A DNA stretch of 9,582 bases from Deltaproteobacteria bacterium (GTDB lineage: Bacteria > Desulfobacterota > Desulfarculia > Adiutricales > Adiutricaceae). The first letter of the stretch is position 1; the number at the start of each line of letters is the position of its first letter. The notes below the pieces were generated by a model. The model did no database searches, was not told the origin of the DNA, and saw only the letters and a list, made by a program, of their open reading frames with translations. The stretch spans positions 1-9,582 of the forward strand of contig JAIRZX010000065.1 of assembly GCA_031267005.1 (NCBI GenBank). Direction: 5' to 3'. Made by a program: the position numbers and the translations under genes. Below, one piece after another: positions 1 through 6,842 of the stretch.

Positions 1-169
1 CCTGTGCCCGCCTTCCGCAAGCCCCCGGAGGCCTTCTGGCCGCCGTTCCGCCGGGCTTCCGGCTTAACGGCTCCGGGCCTACGCGCCGCGCGCGGGGCTG
101 TCCCCGAAAGGCCGCCCGGACCCGCCGCTTCCCGCCCCCCCTATCCCCCCACACTGAGGACCCTTCCCC
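1..169. other. Leader region upstream of cobD, no recognisable gene
   Basis: No reading frame here gives a recognisable protein; open frames are proline- and arginine-rich, as expected of GC-rich non-coding DNA. One frame stays open to a TGA at 171-173 that overlaps the TTG start of cobD, so the tail of an upstream gene cannot be strictly excluded. The last 50 bases are very C-rich on the plus strand and end in a GAGGA ribosome-binding site at 156-160. No convincing -35/-10 pair was seen. Confidence 0.5.
121..150 (-). promoter_or_regulatory. G-quadruplex-type motif upstream of cobD
   Basis: Read on the minus strand, this stretch has G-runs of 6, 7, 3 and 3 separated by loops of 3, 1 and 7 bases, which fits the usual four-run quadruplex pattern. 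It lies just before the cobD ribosome-binding site, on the template strand for cobD, so the mRNA leader would be C-rich. A regulatory role is inference; the run pattern is directly visible. Confidence 0.4.
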
Positions 170-1231
170 TTGACCGAGCACAGACACGGAGGCCGCGTCT
201 TCGACGCGGCGCGGGAACTGGGAATGCCCTGGAACCGGATCCTGGACTTCTCCGCCAACATCAACCCCTCGGGACAGCCGAAAGGGCTCAAAGCCCACCT
301 TTTCGCGAACTTCCCCGAGACGGTGCATTACCCCGACGTGAAGGCGGGTAGCCTCGTCAAGGCCGTGGCCGACGCCACCGGGCTCCCCGCCGAGGCAATA
401 CTCCCCGGCGCGGGCTCCACTCCCCACATCAGGATGATAGCCAGGATCCTCGCCCCCAAGAGGCCGGTCATCATCGGACCGGCCTTCGCGGAATACGAGG
501 AGGCCTTGACGGCGGCGGGCAAGAAGCCCGCGCACGTGGGGGCCCAGGAAAAAAACGGCTTCGAGGTCACCTTGGAGGAAGTCCGCCTGGCCGCGAAGCT
601 GAAGCCCGATTTGATCTTCCTGGCAAACCCGGCGAACCCCACGGGAAAGCTCCTGCCGGGCCCGGTCCTGGACGCGTTCCTGCAGCACGGCAACGCCAGC
701 GGATGCTGGATAGTCCTGGACGAGGCCTTCATAGACTTTACCGAAGAAAGGTCCCGCGAAGGGACGGCCGCCGTGACGGAGCGCTTCCTGGTCCTGAGAT
801 CGCTTACCAAGATCTTCGCCATCCCCGGCCTCCGCCTCGCGTACCTCGTCGGCCACCCCGAGAGCGTCAAGCCGCTCGCGGACCGACTCGAGCCCTGGCC
901 CCTTAACAGCATGGCCCTGGAAGCCGGGCTTTTCTGCCTGAGCCAGAAAGCCTTCGCGGACGCCTCCAGCGCCGTGACGTCCAAGCTCCGCAAGCTTCTG
1001 CAGGCCGCGCTCTCCCCTTACGGGAAACTCGTCGACTCCGACGCGAACTTCATCCTGATGGACGCGGGCCCCAAGGCCGAGGGCATAATCGCGAGGCTCT
1101 ACAAAAAGGGCATCCTGGTCAGGGACGCGTCGAACTTCCGCGGCCTGGGGCCGGGCTGGCTTCGCTTCGCGGTAAGGCCAGCGGCCGAAATAAAGGCGCT
1201 CTCCGAGGCGCTGGCGTCCGAAAATGCCTGA
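170..1231 (+). CDS. cobD: Threonine-phosphate decarboxylase CobD (PLP-dependent, aminotransferase fold)
   Basis: The 353-residue product belongs to the fold-type I PLP enzymes. CobD decarboxylates L-threonine O-3-phosphate to (R)-1-amino-2-propanol O-2-phosphate, the linker joining the corrin ring to the nucleotide loop of cobalamin. Visible motifs are HGG (residues 6-8) and LDFSANINPSG (25-35), typical of CobD; NPANPTGK (153-160); LDEAFIDF (183-190); and SLTKIFAIPGLRLAY, whose K214 is the expected PLP lysine. The length is close to the family norm. The start is TTG, chosen because GAGGA lies 9 bases upstream and HGG falls where it should. The last codons overlap the next gene, mutM, suggesting co-transcription. 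The nearest alternative is histidinol-phosphate aminotransferase (HisC), but the HGG and FSANINP signatures favour CobD. No other B12 gene is in the window. Confidence 0.88.
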   Translation: MTEHRHGGRVFDAARELGMPWNRILDFSANINPSGQPKGLKAHLFANFPETVHYPDVKAGSLVKAVADATGLPAEAILPGAGSTPHIRMIARILAPKRPVIIGPAFAEYEEALTAAGKKPAHVGAQEKNGFEVTLEEVRLAAKLKPDLIFLANPANPTGKLLPGPVLDAFLQHGNASGCWIVLDEAFIDFTEERSREGTAAVTERFLVLRSLTKIFAIPGLRLAYLVGHPESVKPLADRLEPWPLNSMALEAGLFCLSQKAFADASSAVTSKLRKLLQAALSPYGKLVDSDANFILMDAGPKAEGIIARLYKKGILVRDASNFRGLGPGWLRFAVRPAAEIKALSEALASENA

Positions 1232-2126
1232 ACTCCCCGAAGCCCAGACCATAGCCTCGGATCTCGACCGGGCCCTGGCGGGCGCCCGGGTCAAGTCGAC
1301 CGAGCTCCTGTACCGCCCGACCCTGGCCGGGCCCCTGGCCCTCTCCGATCTGGACGGCTCGGCCTTCGAGGGGGCCTCCCGCCGGGGCAAGTGCGTGATC
1401 CTCGCCTTCGGGGGAGGCCTGCGGCTCTTGGCGTCCTTGAGGATGACCGGGCAGTTCGTGTTCGGGCACTCGCCCGTCGGCGCCGCCTCCCCGGGGGGAG
1501 CGGGCGCCGGTGGGGCGGGCGAGGCGGAGCCCCGCGCCGGAAGCCGAGGCAAGAGGGTCTGGCCTCCGCACGTGAGGGCCGCCCTCGTCCTGGAGGGCTT
1601 CTCCGGCCCCGACGGCGAAGACTCCCTGATGTTCCGGGACATTCGCAAGTTCGGCAGGCTCTTCGTCTGCCGCGCGAGCGAGGAGGAGTTCCTCCTTCCC
1701 GCCTCCGCCAAGGGCCCCGACGTGACCGCCATTGCCCCCGGCGAGTTTTACCGGCGGCTCGCCTCCTCCAAGGCGCCGGTGAAGACGCTCTTGATGGACC
1801 AGGCCGCCATGGCCGGGCTGGGCAACATCTACGCGACCGAGATCCTCTTCGAGGCCGGGATATCCCCTTTCCGGCCCGCCTCTTCCATAGCCCGCGAGGA
1901 ATCGGATATCATTCTCAAGGCCGCCGGGGAAATCCTGGGCGAGGCGGTCCGCATGCGCGGCTCCACGATCTCCAACTACCAGGCCCCCTTAGGCCCCGGA
2001 AGCTACCAGCAACGCCACAGGGCCTACGGCAAGGCGGGCCGCCCCTGCCCCCGCTGCGGCAGAACCCTGGAAAAGGTGAGGTCCTCGGGCAGGACTACGG
2101 TGTACTGCCCTAATTGCCAACGCTAG
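1224..2126 (+). CDS. mutM: Formamidopyrimidine-DNA glycosylase (Fpg/MutM)
   Basis: This is a bifunctional DNA repair enzyme that removes oxidised purines such as 8-oxoguanine and nicks the abasic site. The 300-residue protein starts MPELPE, giving the catalytic Pro2 and Glu3 after removal of Met1, which fixes the start. K56 (SRRGKCVIL) matches the conserved lysine near position 57 in E. coli. FRDIRKFGRLF (137-147) and AGLGNIYATE (197-206) are the DNA-contact motifs. The C-terminal zinc finger has C275, C278, C295 and C298, with R290 at its tip. The seventh to ninth residues read AQT rather than the common VET. Compared with E. coli, about 30 residues of Gly/Ala-rich sequence (roughly 84-113) are inserted in the N-terminal domain. 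No good ribosome-binding site is adjacent, and the ATG lies inside the end of cobD, so translation is probably coupled. Confidence 0.95.
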   Translation: MPELPEAQTIASDLDRALAGARVKSTELLYRPTLAGPLALSDLDGSAFEGASRRGKCVILAFGGGLRLLASLRMTGQFVFGHSPVGAASPGGAGAGGAGEAEPRAGSRGKRVWPPHVRAALVLEGFSGPDGEDSLMFRDIRKFGRLFVCRASEEEFLLPASAKGPDVTAIAPGEFYRRLASSKAPVKTLLMDQAAMAGLGNIYATEILFEAGISPFRPASSIAREESDIILKAAGEILGEAVRMRGSTISNYQAPLGPGSYQQRHRAYGKAGRPCPRCGRTLEKVRSSGRTTVYCPNCQR

Positions 2127-2142
2127 CCAGAAAAGGGGGGGA

Positions 2143-2208
2143 GCGGGGAAGGCCCGGAAACCTGCAAGCCGGCGAGCGGGGATGCCCCGGCAACCGGCCA
2201 GCCGGCAG
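2143..2208. repeat. 33-bp imperfect tandem duplication
   Basis: Two adjacent 33-base units (2143-2175 and 2176-2208) match at 26 of 33 positions. Both begin GCGGGGA and share AGCCGGC near the end. The unit is a multiple of three and lies just after the mutM stop, so it would encode an 11-residue repeat if read through. There is no evidence that it is translated. Confidence 0.6.
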
Positions 2209-2321
2209 CGAGGAAGACCGGGAGGCCTGGAAAGCGGCAGAAGAGCGGCTGGGCAGAGGGCGGACGGAAAGACGGGCCCCGGGCCCGCCGAAGGCGCCTG
2301 TTCCTCTGTGGGCCTTCCCCG
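2144..2321. repeat. 12-bp inverted repeat, arms 2144-2155 and 2310-2321
   Basis: CGGGGAAGGCCC on the left is matched exactly by its reverse complement GGGCCTTCCCCG on the right, with about 154 bases between. The left arm overlaps the 33-bp duplication. There is no transposase or target-site duplication, so it is more likely RNA secondary structure in the mutM 3' region than the ends of an element. Confidence 0.45.
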
Positions 2322-2398
2322 TCCGGGCTTAATTCTCTCGCCCCTTTCCCCCGGGCGCCCCCGGAAAACTCGCCCGAAGAGCTCCGGGGCTCCCGCCG

Positions 2399-2494
2399 GG
2401 CCCTTCGCCTCTTAAGCCCTTTGCCTCTTAAGCCTTTCGCCTGTTTGGCGCTTTGACTCTTTGGCTCTTTGACTCTTTGGCGCTTTGACTCTTT
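2399..2494. repeat. Octamer tandem array, 12 units
   Basis: Ninety-six bases divide cleanly into 12 octamers. The last six read GGCGCTTT, GACTCTTT, GGCTCTTT, GACTCTTT, GGCGCTTT, GACTCTTT, so a near-perfect 16-bp higher-order unit occurs three times. The preceding six are more degenerate (GCCTCTTA, AGCCCTTT, GCCTCTTA, AGCCTTTC, GCCTGTTT and, at the left edge, GGCCCTTC). The gradient from degenerate to well-conserved copies suggests growth or homogenisation at the right end. There are no unique spacers, so it is not a CRISPR array. Confidence 0.85.
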
Positions 2495-2770
2495 GGGCCG
2501 TCGGGGCCGCTGTCCCCTTGGCCGCCCCCGGTCCCCTGATAATTACGTTTATAGGGCTCCCGCAATCGACGGCGGCCCTTCCGGCCCGATGCCACGCGTT
2601 CTTGATCCTTCCCCGGAAGGCTCCCGGCGTCGGACCCTCCCGCCTTTTCCGGAAACCCACCGCCCGGAGCCCTAATGGGCGCTTTCCGGTACTTCCTGCA
2701 ATTTTCCGGGCCGCATGGGCTTCCGGGACTTTCCCGGACTTCCGGCGCCTCCCGAGACGCCTAGAGCGTT

Positions 2771-2810
2771 CCCGCCCCATTCCGGCCCCAGGCCCCGTCT
2801 CCCTCCCCCC
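2771..2810 (-). promoter_or_regulatory. Six-run G-quadruplex-type motif upstream of the NamZ-like gene
   Basis: On the minus strand the sequence from 2810 down to 2771 has G-runs of 6, 3, 4, 4, 4 and 3 with loops of 1, 4, 3, 7 and 1 bases, a strong quadruplex pattern. It lies about 90 bases before the start of the next gene, on its template strand. The corresponding mRNA leader is C-rich and G-poor, as Rho-loading sites are. Either role is inference. Confidence 0.45.
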
Positions 2811-2902
2811 GCGCCTGATCGCCTGCCCGCCTTGCCGATCGCCCCGCCGGGGCCTCTCTCCCAACCGCCCGCCGAGCCTCCCCCTTTTAGGACTTCCTGA
2901 CG

Positions 2903-4087
2903 ATGCGTTTCAGAGAACCCCGCGTCCAGACGGGCCTTACCGTCTTCCTCAAATCCCACTTAGACCGTTACAAAGGCAAGAGCTTGGGCCTGCTGTGCAA
3001 CCAGGCCTCCGTCGGCCCGGACTTGAGGCATGCCCTGAATCTCCTGGACGACCGCATGCCGGGGGCGGTAAAGGCCGTCTTCTCGCCTCAGCACGGTTTA
3101 TACGGCGCCATGCAGGACAACATGGAGGAGTCGCCGCACTCGGCCCTTCCGGACGGGAGGCCCGTGTGGAGCCTCTACGGGGAGAGCCGGTCCCCCTCCC
3201 CCGGGATGCTCGACGGCCTGGACGCGGTCATATGCGATCTCCAGGACGTGGGCGTGAGGGTCTACACCTTCACCCAGACCGTCTTCCTCATGATGGACGC
3301 CTGTGCCAAGGCGGGCGTCGAGATGGTCATACTCGACCGCCCCAACCCCGTAAACGGCCTCGTGATGGAGGGATCCATACTTTCCCCCTCCATGGCCTCC
3401 TTCGTGGGCATGACGCCCGTGCCGCTCCGCCACGGCGCCACCTTGGGCGAGCACGCCGCCTTCCGGAACGCCTTCTCCGAGAACCCCTGCGAACTTACCG
3501 TGATCATGATGGAGGGCTGGGAGCGCGGGATGGATTTCGTGGACACCTGCCTCCCTTGGGTGCCGCCCAGCCCGAACCTCCCCACGTCCGCCTCCGCCAT
3601 GCTCTACCCGGGGACCGTCATCTTCGAGGGCACCAACATTTCCGAAGGGAGGGGCACCACGAAGCCTTTCCAGGTGGTAGGCGCCCCGTACGTCGAGCTC
3701 GCGCCCCTGCTGGCCCGCCTCAACTCCAAGAAGATCCCCGGGGCGGTCTTCCGCCCCGTCGAGTTCCGTCCCATGTTCGGCAAATGGTCCGGGCAGGTCT
3801 GCCGCGGGGCCGAGATCCACCCCATCGACCCCCGCTTCAGGCCCTTCCTGGCGGCGCTCTCTTTCCTGGAGGCGGTGCTGAGGCTCTGGCCTGACGACTT
3901 CGCGCTGAAGGAGCCCCCCTACGAGTACGAGACCGAACGCAGGCCCATCGATCTGATCCTGGGTTGCCCCAACCTCTTCGACGACCTGAAGGACGGGGTC
4001 AACGCCGAGGAGATCTGCTTCAACCTGGAACCCCCGATAAAGGCCTTCGACAGGAGACGCAGGGAACGGTTCTTGTATTTGGAGTAG
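2903..4087 (+). CDS. DUF1343 family protein, probable exo-beta-N-acetylmuramidase (NamZ-like)
   Basis: The 394-residue protein carries the conserved blocks of the DUF1343/YbbC family, now known as exo-N-acetylmuramidases (NamZ, GH171), which release MurNAc from the non-reducing end of peptidoglycan fragments for recycling. Blocks seen are FSPQHGLYG (60-68), CDLQDVGVRVYTF (111-123), LDRPNPVNG (144-152), PLRHGATLGE (174-183), PSPNLPT (222-228) and the YPGT...FEGTNISEGRGT...PF stretch (235-256). The length is full for the catalytic core. No signal peptide is visible, unlike many exported relatives, so a cytoplasmic role or a missed export signal is possible. The ATG start is preceded by TAGGA 10 bases upstream, and the N-terminus (VQTGLTVFLKSHL) aligns with the usual family start. 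No other cell-wall gene is adjacent. Family assignment is firm; substrate is inferred. Confidence 0.88.
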   Translation: MRFREPRVQTGLTVFLKSHLDRYKGKSLGLLCNQASVGPDLRHALNLLDDRMPGAVKAVFSPQHGLYGAMQDNMEESPHSALPDGRPVWSLYGESRSPSPGMLDGLDAVICDLQDVGVRVYTFTQTVFLMMDACAKAGVEMVILDRPNPVNGLVMEGSILSPSMASFVGMTPVPLRHGATLGEHAAFRNAFSENPCELTVIMMEGWERGMDFVDTCLPWVPPSPNLPTSASAMLYPGTVIFEGTNISEGRGTTKPFQVVGAPYVELAPLLARLNSKKIPGAVFRPVEFRPMFGKWSGQVCRGAEIHPIDPRFRPFLAALSFLEAVLRLWPDDFALKEPPYEYETERRPIDLILGCPNLFDDLKDGVNAEEICFNLEPPIKAFDRRRRERFLYLE

Positions 4088-4088
4088 A

Positions 4089-4192
4089 GGCCGGCCTCGT
4101 CGCGGCCTGGCGCGGGCCGGCCTCGTCGCGGCCTGGCGCGGGCCGGGCTCGGCGCGGACAGGCACGGGCCGGGCTCGGCGCGGGCACGATCG
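4089..4192. repeat. 26-bp tandem repeat, four copies
   Basis: Four contiguous 26-base units start at 4089, 4115, 4141 and 4167, all beginning GGCCGG. The first two are identical; the third differs from them at five positions and the fourth has drifted further at its end. The array begins one base after the stop codon of the NamZ-like gene and fills most of the 174-base gap before the convergent Hsp70-like gene. Units are self-complementary in part (GGCCGGCC, CGCGGCC), so the transcript could fold. Confidence 0.9.
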
Positions 4193-4253
4193 GGACGAAG
4201 GCAATGGCCGGGCGCGGGAGAGCGTTTAAGGCCCCCCGCGAGCTGTTGCCCCG

Positions 4254-4277
4254 TCCTCCGGTTAACTTTCCGGAGGA
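4254..4277. terminator. Hairpin between convergent genes, possible terminator
   Basis: An 8-bp perfect stem (TCCTCCGG on the left, CCGGAGGA on the right) encloses the loop TTAACTTT. The loop contains the TAA stop codon of the minus-strand gene. No T-run follows on either strand, so classic intrinsic termination is not supported; the position between convergent genes suggests transcript-end protection or pausing. Confidence 0.4.
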
Positions 4278-5956
4278 AACCCGTAACGGTACTCCGCCAG
4301 GCCCGTGCCCGCCGCGCCTGTTCCGAGGGCCGCAACGGGAGGCTCGGGCGGCACCAGACCCCGAAGCCTGGACGCCAGCGCCCCGACGGACGCGCCCTCC
4401 GGGCCAAGCCTCGCCGAAGCGGCATCCGCCTTCCTCCGGAAGCCCTCGGCCAGGCCGGAAGCCTGGCCCCAAGCCTCGCCGATCGCCCGGGGGTCCTCAG
4501 CGCCCCGCAAGCGGGTAACGGCCGCCGCGAGCCTCTCCGCCGCGTCGGCCAAGCCCGCGAACTCTTTGCCCCGCCCCGCGCCGGAACGGCGGATCTCGGC
4601 CGCCAGAGCCTTGCTCAGGGCCTCCTCTTCGGACAGCCCGGCCATGGGCCTTAACCTGAAGGTCTCCACGGCGCCGCGGGTGTCACCTGCCGTTACCGTC
4701 GTCGGGAGCTGCCCGCTGAAACCGAAGCCGACCTTCACGAGCGTCTCCCCCAAGGGCCTGGGCGCCAGCCCCTTGAGTTCGTAGCGGCCCACGGCCATCG
4801 CCGGGACGCCATGGTCGCCGGCCCCCTGGACCACCAGCACCGACGCCTCCGTCTGGCCCTCGGAAGCCGGGGTGAAGAAGCCGAAGCGGCTCCCCGGGAA
4901 ACGCTCGTTTCTCGCTACTATCTCGGAGTAGCCCCCTCCCTCGGTCTCGAGCCCGAGCGAATACGGCACGACGTCCTCCAGGGCCCCGGGCTCCAAAAGC
5001 CCCAGGAGCGCGGCCCCCTCGGCCACCGCCTCGGGAGGGCCCTCGTGGATGGAGGGCCCGTCCCCGAAGATGCCCCGGAGGGGTTCCCCGGCCTCCTCGG
5101 CCTTAAAAACCCCTCCCAGGAGTATCACGCGGTCGGCCTTCCCGGGCTCAGCGCCCAAGGCGCATATCGCCTTGCGCACGGAGGCGGCTACCCCCTCGGC
5201 CTGGCGCGGCGTCAACCCCGCGGCCGGGGCGGCGTCGGGCCCCCCGCTCAGGGCTTCGTCCTCGCGCTCGCGGGCCAGATCCTGACCCCCCAGGAAAACG
5301 TCCCCCCCGTAGCCCACGACTTTCACGGAGGGCCCTTCGTTCAGCAGGACGGCTACCTCCAGGAAGCCCGCCCCCAGATCCACCACGACGACCCTCCGCT
5401 TGCCGCCACCGCCCGGCCCGCAGGCAAGCGCCGCGCAAAGGGGGGAACAGGCGAGTTCGAAGCGGTCGATCCCGGCTATCAGGGCTGCGTCCCTCACGGC
5501 CCTGCGCTGGAAGACGTCGAAGAGGGCTGGCACGGCTATGACCGCCCGCTCCGCGCTCCGCCCGCAGAGCGTTTCAGTGACCTTCTTCAGTTCCTCCAAG
5601 GTCGCCGCCAACAGCTCCGCCGGCGCCGTGGCCTTCCCCCCGTACTCGAACGCCGCGAAGCCGCCGGGACCTTCGACAATGCTGCACGGCGCGCGCGAGA
5701 CGTATTCCCTTATCCAGGGCGTGCGGAAAGTCCTCCCGGCGAGCCTCATGGCGAAACGCGCGAGCGTCTCCCGGTCCGCCTTGGCAAGCAGGATCGCCTT
5801 CTCTCCGGCCACGATCCTCCCGGACCCGGCCGCCCACGCCGCCGTGGGAATCGTGACGTTGGCAACTACGGCGGGCGCGGCGCCCGGCCCGGTGACCACC
5901 GCGACGGCGGCGGAGGACCGTTCCGTCCCCAGATCTATTCCCAGCACGGCTGTCAT
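4262..5956 (-). CDS. Divergent Hsp70/DnaK-like protein with reduced ATPase domain
   Basis: The 564-residue product starts TAVLGIDLGT like DnaK. Downstream are AVITVPAYF-like AVIAVPALFDVFQRRA (138-153), VVDLGAGFLE (191-200), GGDVFLGG (217-224), VILLGG (277-282) and a beta substrate-binding domain beginning PYSLGLETEGG (331-341), followed by an Ala-rich helical tail. Compared with DnaK, only about 55 residues separate LGG from LLGG where about 115 are usual, so most of subdomain IIB, including the adenosine-contact helix, is missing. K70 is lost (FAMRLAGR), E171 is S171 (SPLCAALACG) and T199 is F198. Folding kinship is clear; ATP-driven chaperone action is doubtful. The open frame extends 50 codons further upstream, but the chosen ATG has GGGAGG 8 bases before it and begins the domain exactly. 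No DnaJ or GrpE gene adjoins. It may be an adaptor, or a holdase independent of ATP. Confidence 0.9.
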   Translation of the reverse strand: MTAVLGIDLGTERSSAAVAVVTGPGAAPAVVANVTIPTAAWAAGSGRIVAGEKAILLAKADRETLARFAMRLAGRTFRTPWIREYVSRAPCSIVEGPGGFAAFEYGGKATAPAELLAATLEELKKVTETLCGRSAERAVIAVPALFDVFQRRAVRDAALIAGIDRFELACSPLCAALACGPGGGGKRRVVVVDLGAGFLEVAVLLNEGPSVKVVGYGGDVFLGGQDLAREREDEALSGGPDAAPAAGLTPRQAEGVAASVRKAICALGAEPGKADRVILLGGVFKAEEAGEPLRGIFGDGPSIHEGPPEAVAEGAALLGLLEPGALEDVVPYSLGLETEGGGYSEIVARNERFPGSRFGFFTPASEGQTEASVLVVQGAGDHGVPAMAVGRYELKGLAPRPLGETLVKVGFGFSGQLPTTVTAGDTRGAVETFRLRPMAGLSEEEALSKALAAEIRRSGAGRGKEFAGLADAAERLAAAVTRLRGAEDPRAIGEAWGQASGLAEGFRRKADAASARLGPEGASVGALASRLRGLVPPEPPVAALGTGAAGTGLAEYRYGFPPES

Positions 5957-5964
5957 TAAGATCG

Positions 5965-5970
5965 CCTCCC
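5965..5970 (-). promoter_or_regulatory. Ribosome-binding site fixing the Hsp70-like start
   Basis: GGGAGG on the minus strand lies 8 bases before the ATG at 5956. The longer open frame starting at 6106 has no such site, and its first 50 residues are Arg/Gly-rich filler. Confidence 0.7.
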
Positions 5971-6062
5971 GGGGCCGCCGAAAGCGCCCGGAAGGGCCGC
6001 GGCCGTAAAACGCCCGTCGCTTGCTCCGTCCACTATACCTCGTCGAGCCGGAATTCCGTCCG

Positions 6063-6077
6063 GCGCCGAACCGGCGC
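6063..6077. repeat. Inverted repeat in the leader of the Hsp70-like gene
   Basis: GCGCCG and CGGCGC form a perfect 6-bp stem around AAC. It falls between the proposed promoter and the start codon of the minus-strand gene and may be an operator or a leader hairpin; its sequence does not match the CIRCE heat-shock element. Confidence 0.35.
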
Positions 6078-6132
6078 TTCCGGATGCCGCCTGACGGTTC
6101 GGGCAAAACTGTTAATCATTGCCGGAAAATCC

Positions 6133-6141
6133 ATTATAGCA
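6133..6141 (-). promoter_or_regulatory. Extended -10 promoter for the Hsp70-like gene
   Basis: The minus strand reads TGCTATAAT, a perfect extended -10 (TGnTATAAT). No -35 hexamer is recognisable at 16-18 bases, which extended -10 promoters can tolerate. Transcription from here would give a leader of roughly 170 bases. A second TATAGT at 6032-6037 is a weaker alternative closer to the gene. Confidence 0.4.
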
Positions 6142-6263
6142 CGTGAAATTACGGGGCGGCCTCTTCCCTCCCGCCAGTTTGCTGCGGCATTATCCGGGTG
6201 AAGGTCCTTCCGTCGCGTATGACGTCATGATCAGCGATTTAACCTGTACCGCAGGATCCCATC

Positions 6264-6290
6264 GGCTCCACAGGCTCCATCGGCTCCATC
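6264..6290. repeat. Nonamer tandem array
   Basis: Three 9-base units read GGCTCCACA, GGCTCCATC, GGCTCCATC. Degenerate flanking copies (GGATCCCATC before, GAATCCAATC after) extend the pattern to about 6254-6300. It is non-coding as far as can be seen. Confidence 0.75.
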
Positions 6291-6842
6291 GAATCCAATC
6301 TCTCCGCCTGCCCCGCACGCTCCCCTAAACCCCGCCGAAACCCTTCTGCATAACGTCGCCAAACTGGCCCCGGGACAGGCCATTGGGAAAAATAGGAGAC
6401 ATCCACGATACATCCATTAGAATGATAAGCCATTCATTCCTCCGCGCCTCAGTCGGCTTCTTCGAACGCCATATGGTATCGCTGGCGAGGAATAATCTTT
6501 TCAGCGTTTCCGCACACGGGTATGACCGGTAAGCCCGCCAGCCGTATCGCCAAACCTTTCGCCTGCCCTGGGCGCGCGACCCGATTGCCGGACAGCGTAG
6601 CCCCTGAGGCTTTTGAAACCCTCGTTTACCGCGCGTCCTGGCAACAAGCGTTAGGACGCACGCACGGGCTGGACGACTCCCCCTTTCCGTCGGCTGGCGC
6701 TTGCCCCCGCTCCGGGGACTGCCGAGAGCCGCCTCCCCGGATTTGGCGGTATGGGGCCGTTCACTGGGCATCGGGCCTTCCGGATGGCGCCCCCCCTCCG
6801 ACTAAAAGCAAGCGACTGAGCCCTTGTCCGTTAAAAAGGCTC

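Larger units (their letters stand above)
2127..2902. other. Long intergenic region between mutM and the NamZ-like gene
   Basis: I see no convincing gene in these 776 bases. The first 150 bases are purine-rich on the plus strand and hold a 33-bp imperfect duplication. A 15-base palindrome is at 2273-2287, without a T-run. An array of octamers runs from 2399 to 2494. The remainder is pyrimidine-rich and C-heavy, with TTCCGG recurring at 2579, 2647, 2684, 2704, 2721 and 2740, and a CCTTCC/GGAAGG hairpin at 2607-2620. Long open frames exist on both strands, but they are artefacts of low AT content and match nothing I know. GATAAT at 2538-2543 is a possible -10 element without a good -35. Confidence 0.6.

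Noticed and set aside
2412..2864. 150-codon minus-strand open frame ending in Lys/Arg-rich repeats
   Set aside because: The repeats are the octamer array read in one frame; the rest is Gly/Arg filler with no recognisable motif.
2485..3894. 469-codon plus-strand open frame overlapping the NamZ-like gene
   Set aside because: Its product is Pro/Arg/Gly-rich filler, it overlaps a firmly identified gene in another frame, and it exists because stops are rare in GC-rich DNA.
3098..4204. 368-codon minus-strand open frame antisense to the NamZ-like gene
   Set aside because: Antisense shadow of a conserved coding gene; composition (His/Gly/Val/Arg-rich) and lack of any motif argue against it.
4811..5959. 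382-codon plus-strand open frame antisense to the Hsp70-like gene
   Set aside because: No recognisable domain or ribosome-binding site; the opposite strand has clear Hsp70 motifs in order.
5957..6106. 50-codon N-terminal extension of the Hsp70-like gene
   Set aside because: Arg/Gly-rich sequence with no ribosome-binding site; the domain starts precisely at the later ATG, which has a good site.
6280..6312. Resemblance to the 3' end of a serine tRNA (TCGAATCC...TCTCTCCGCC), possible attachment-site remnant
   Set aside because: No acceptor, D or anticodon arm can be assembled upstream, and the first part is explained by the nonamer array.
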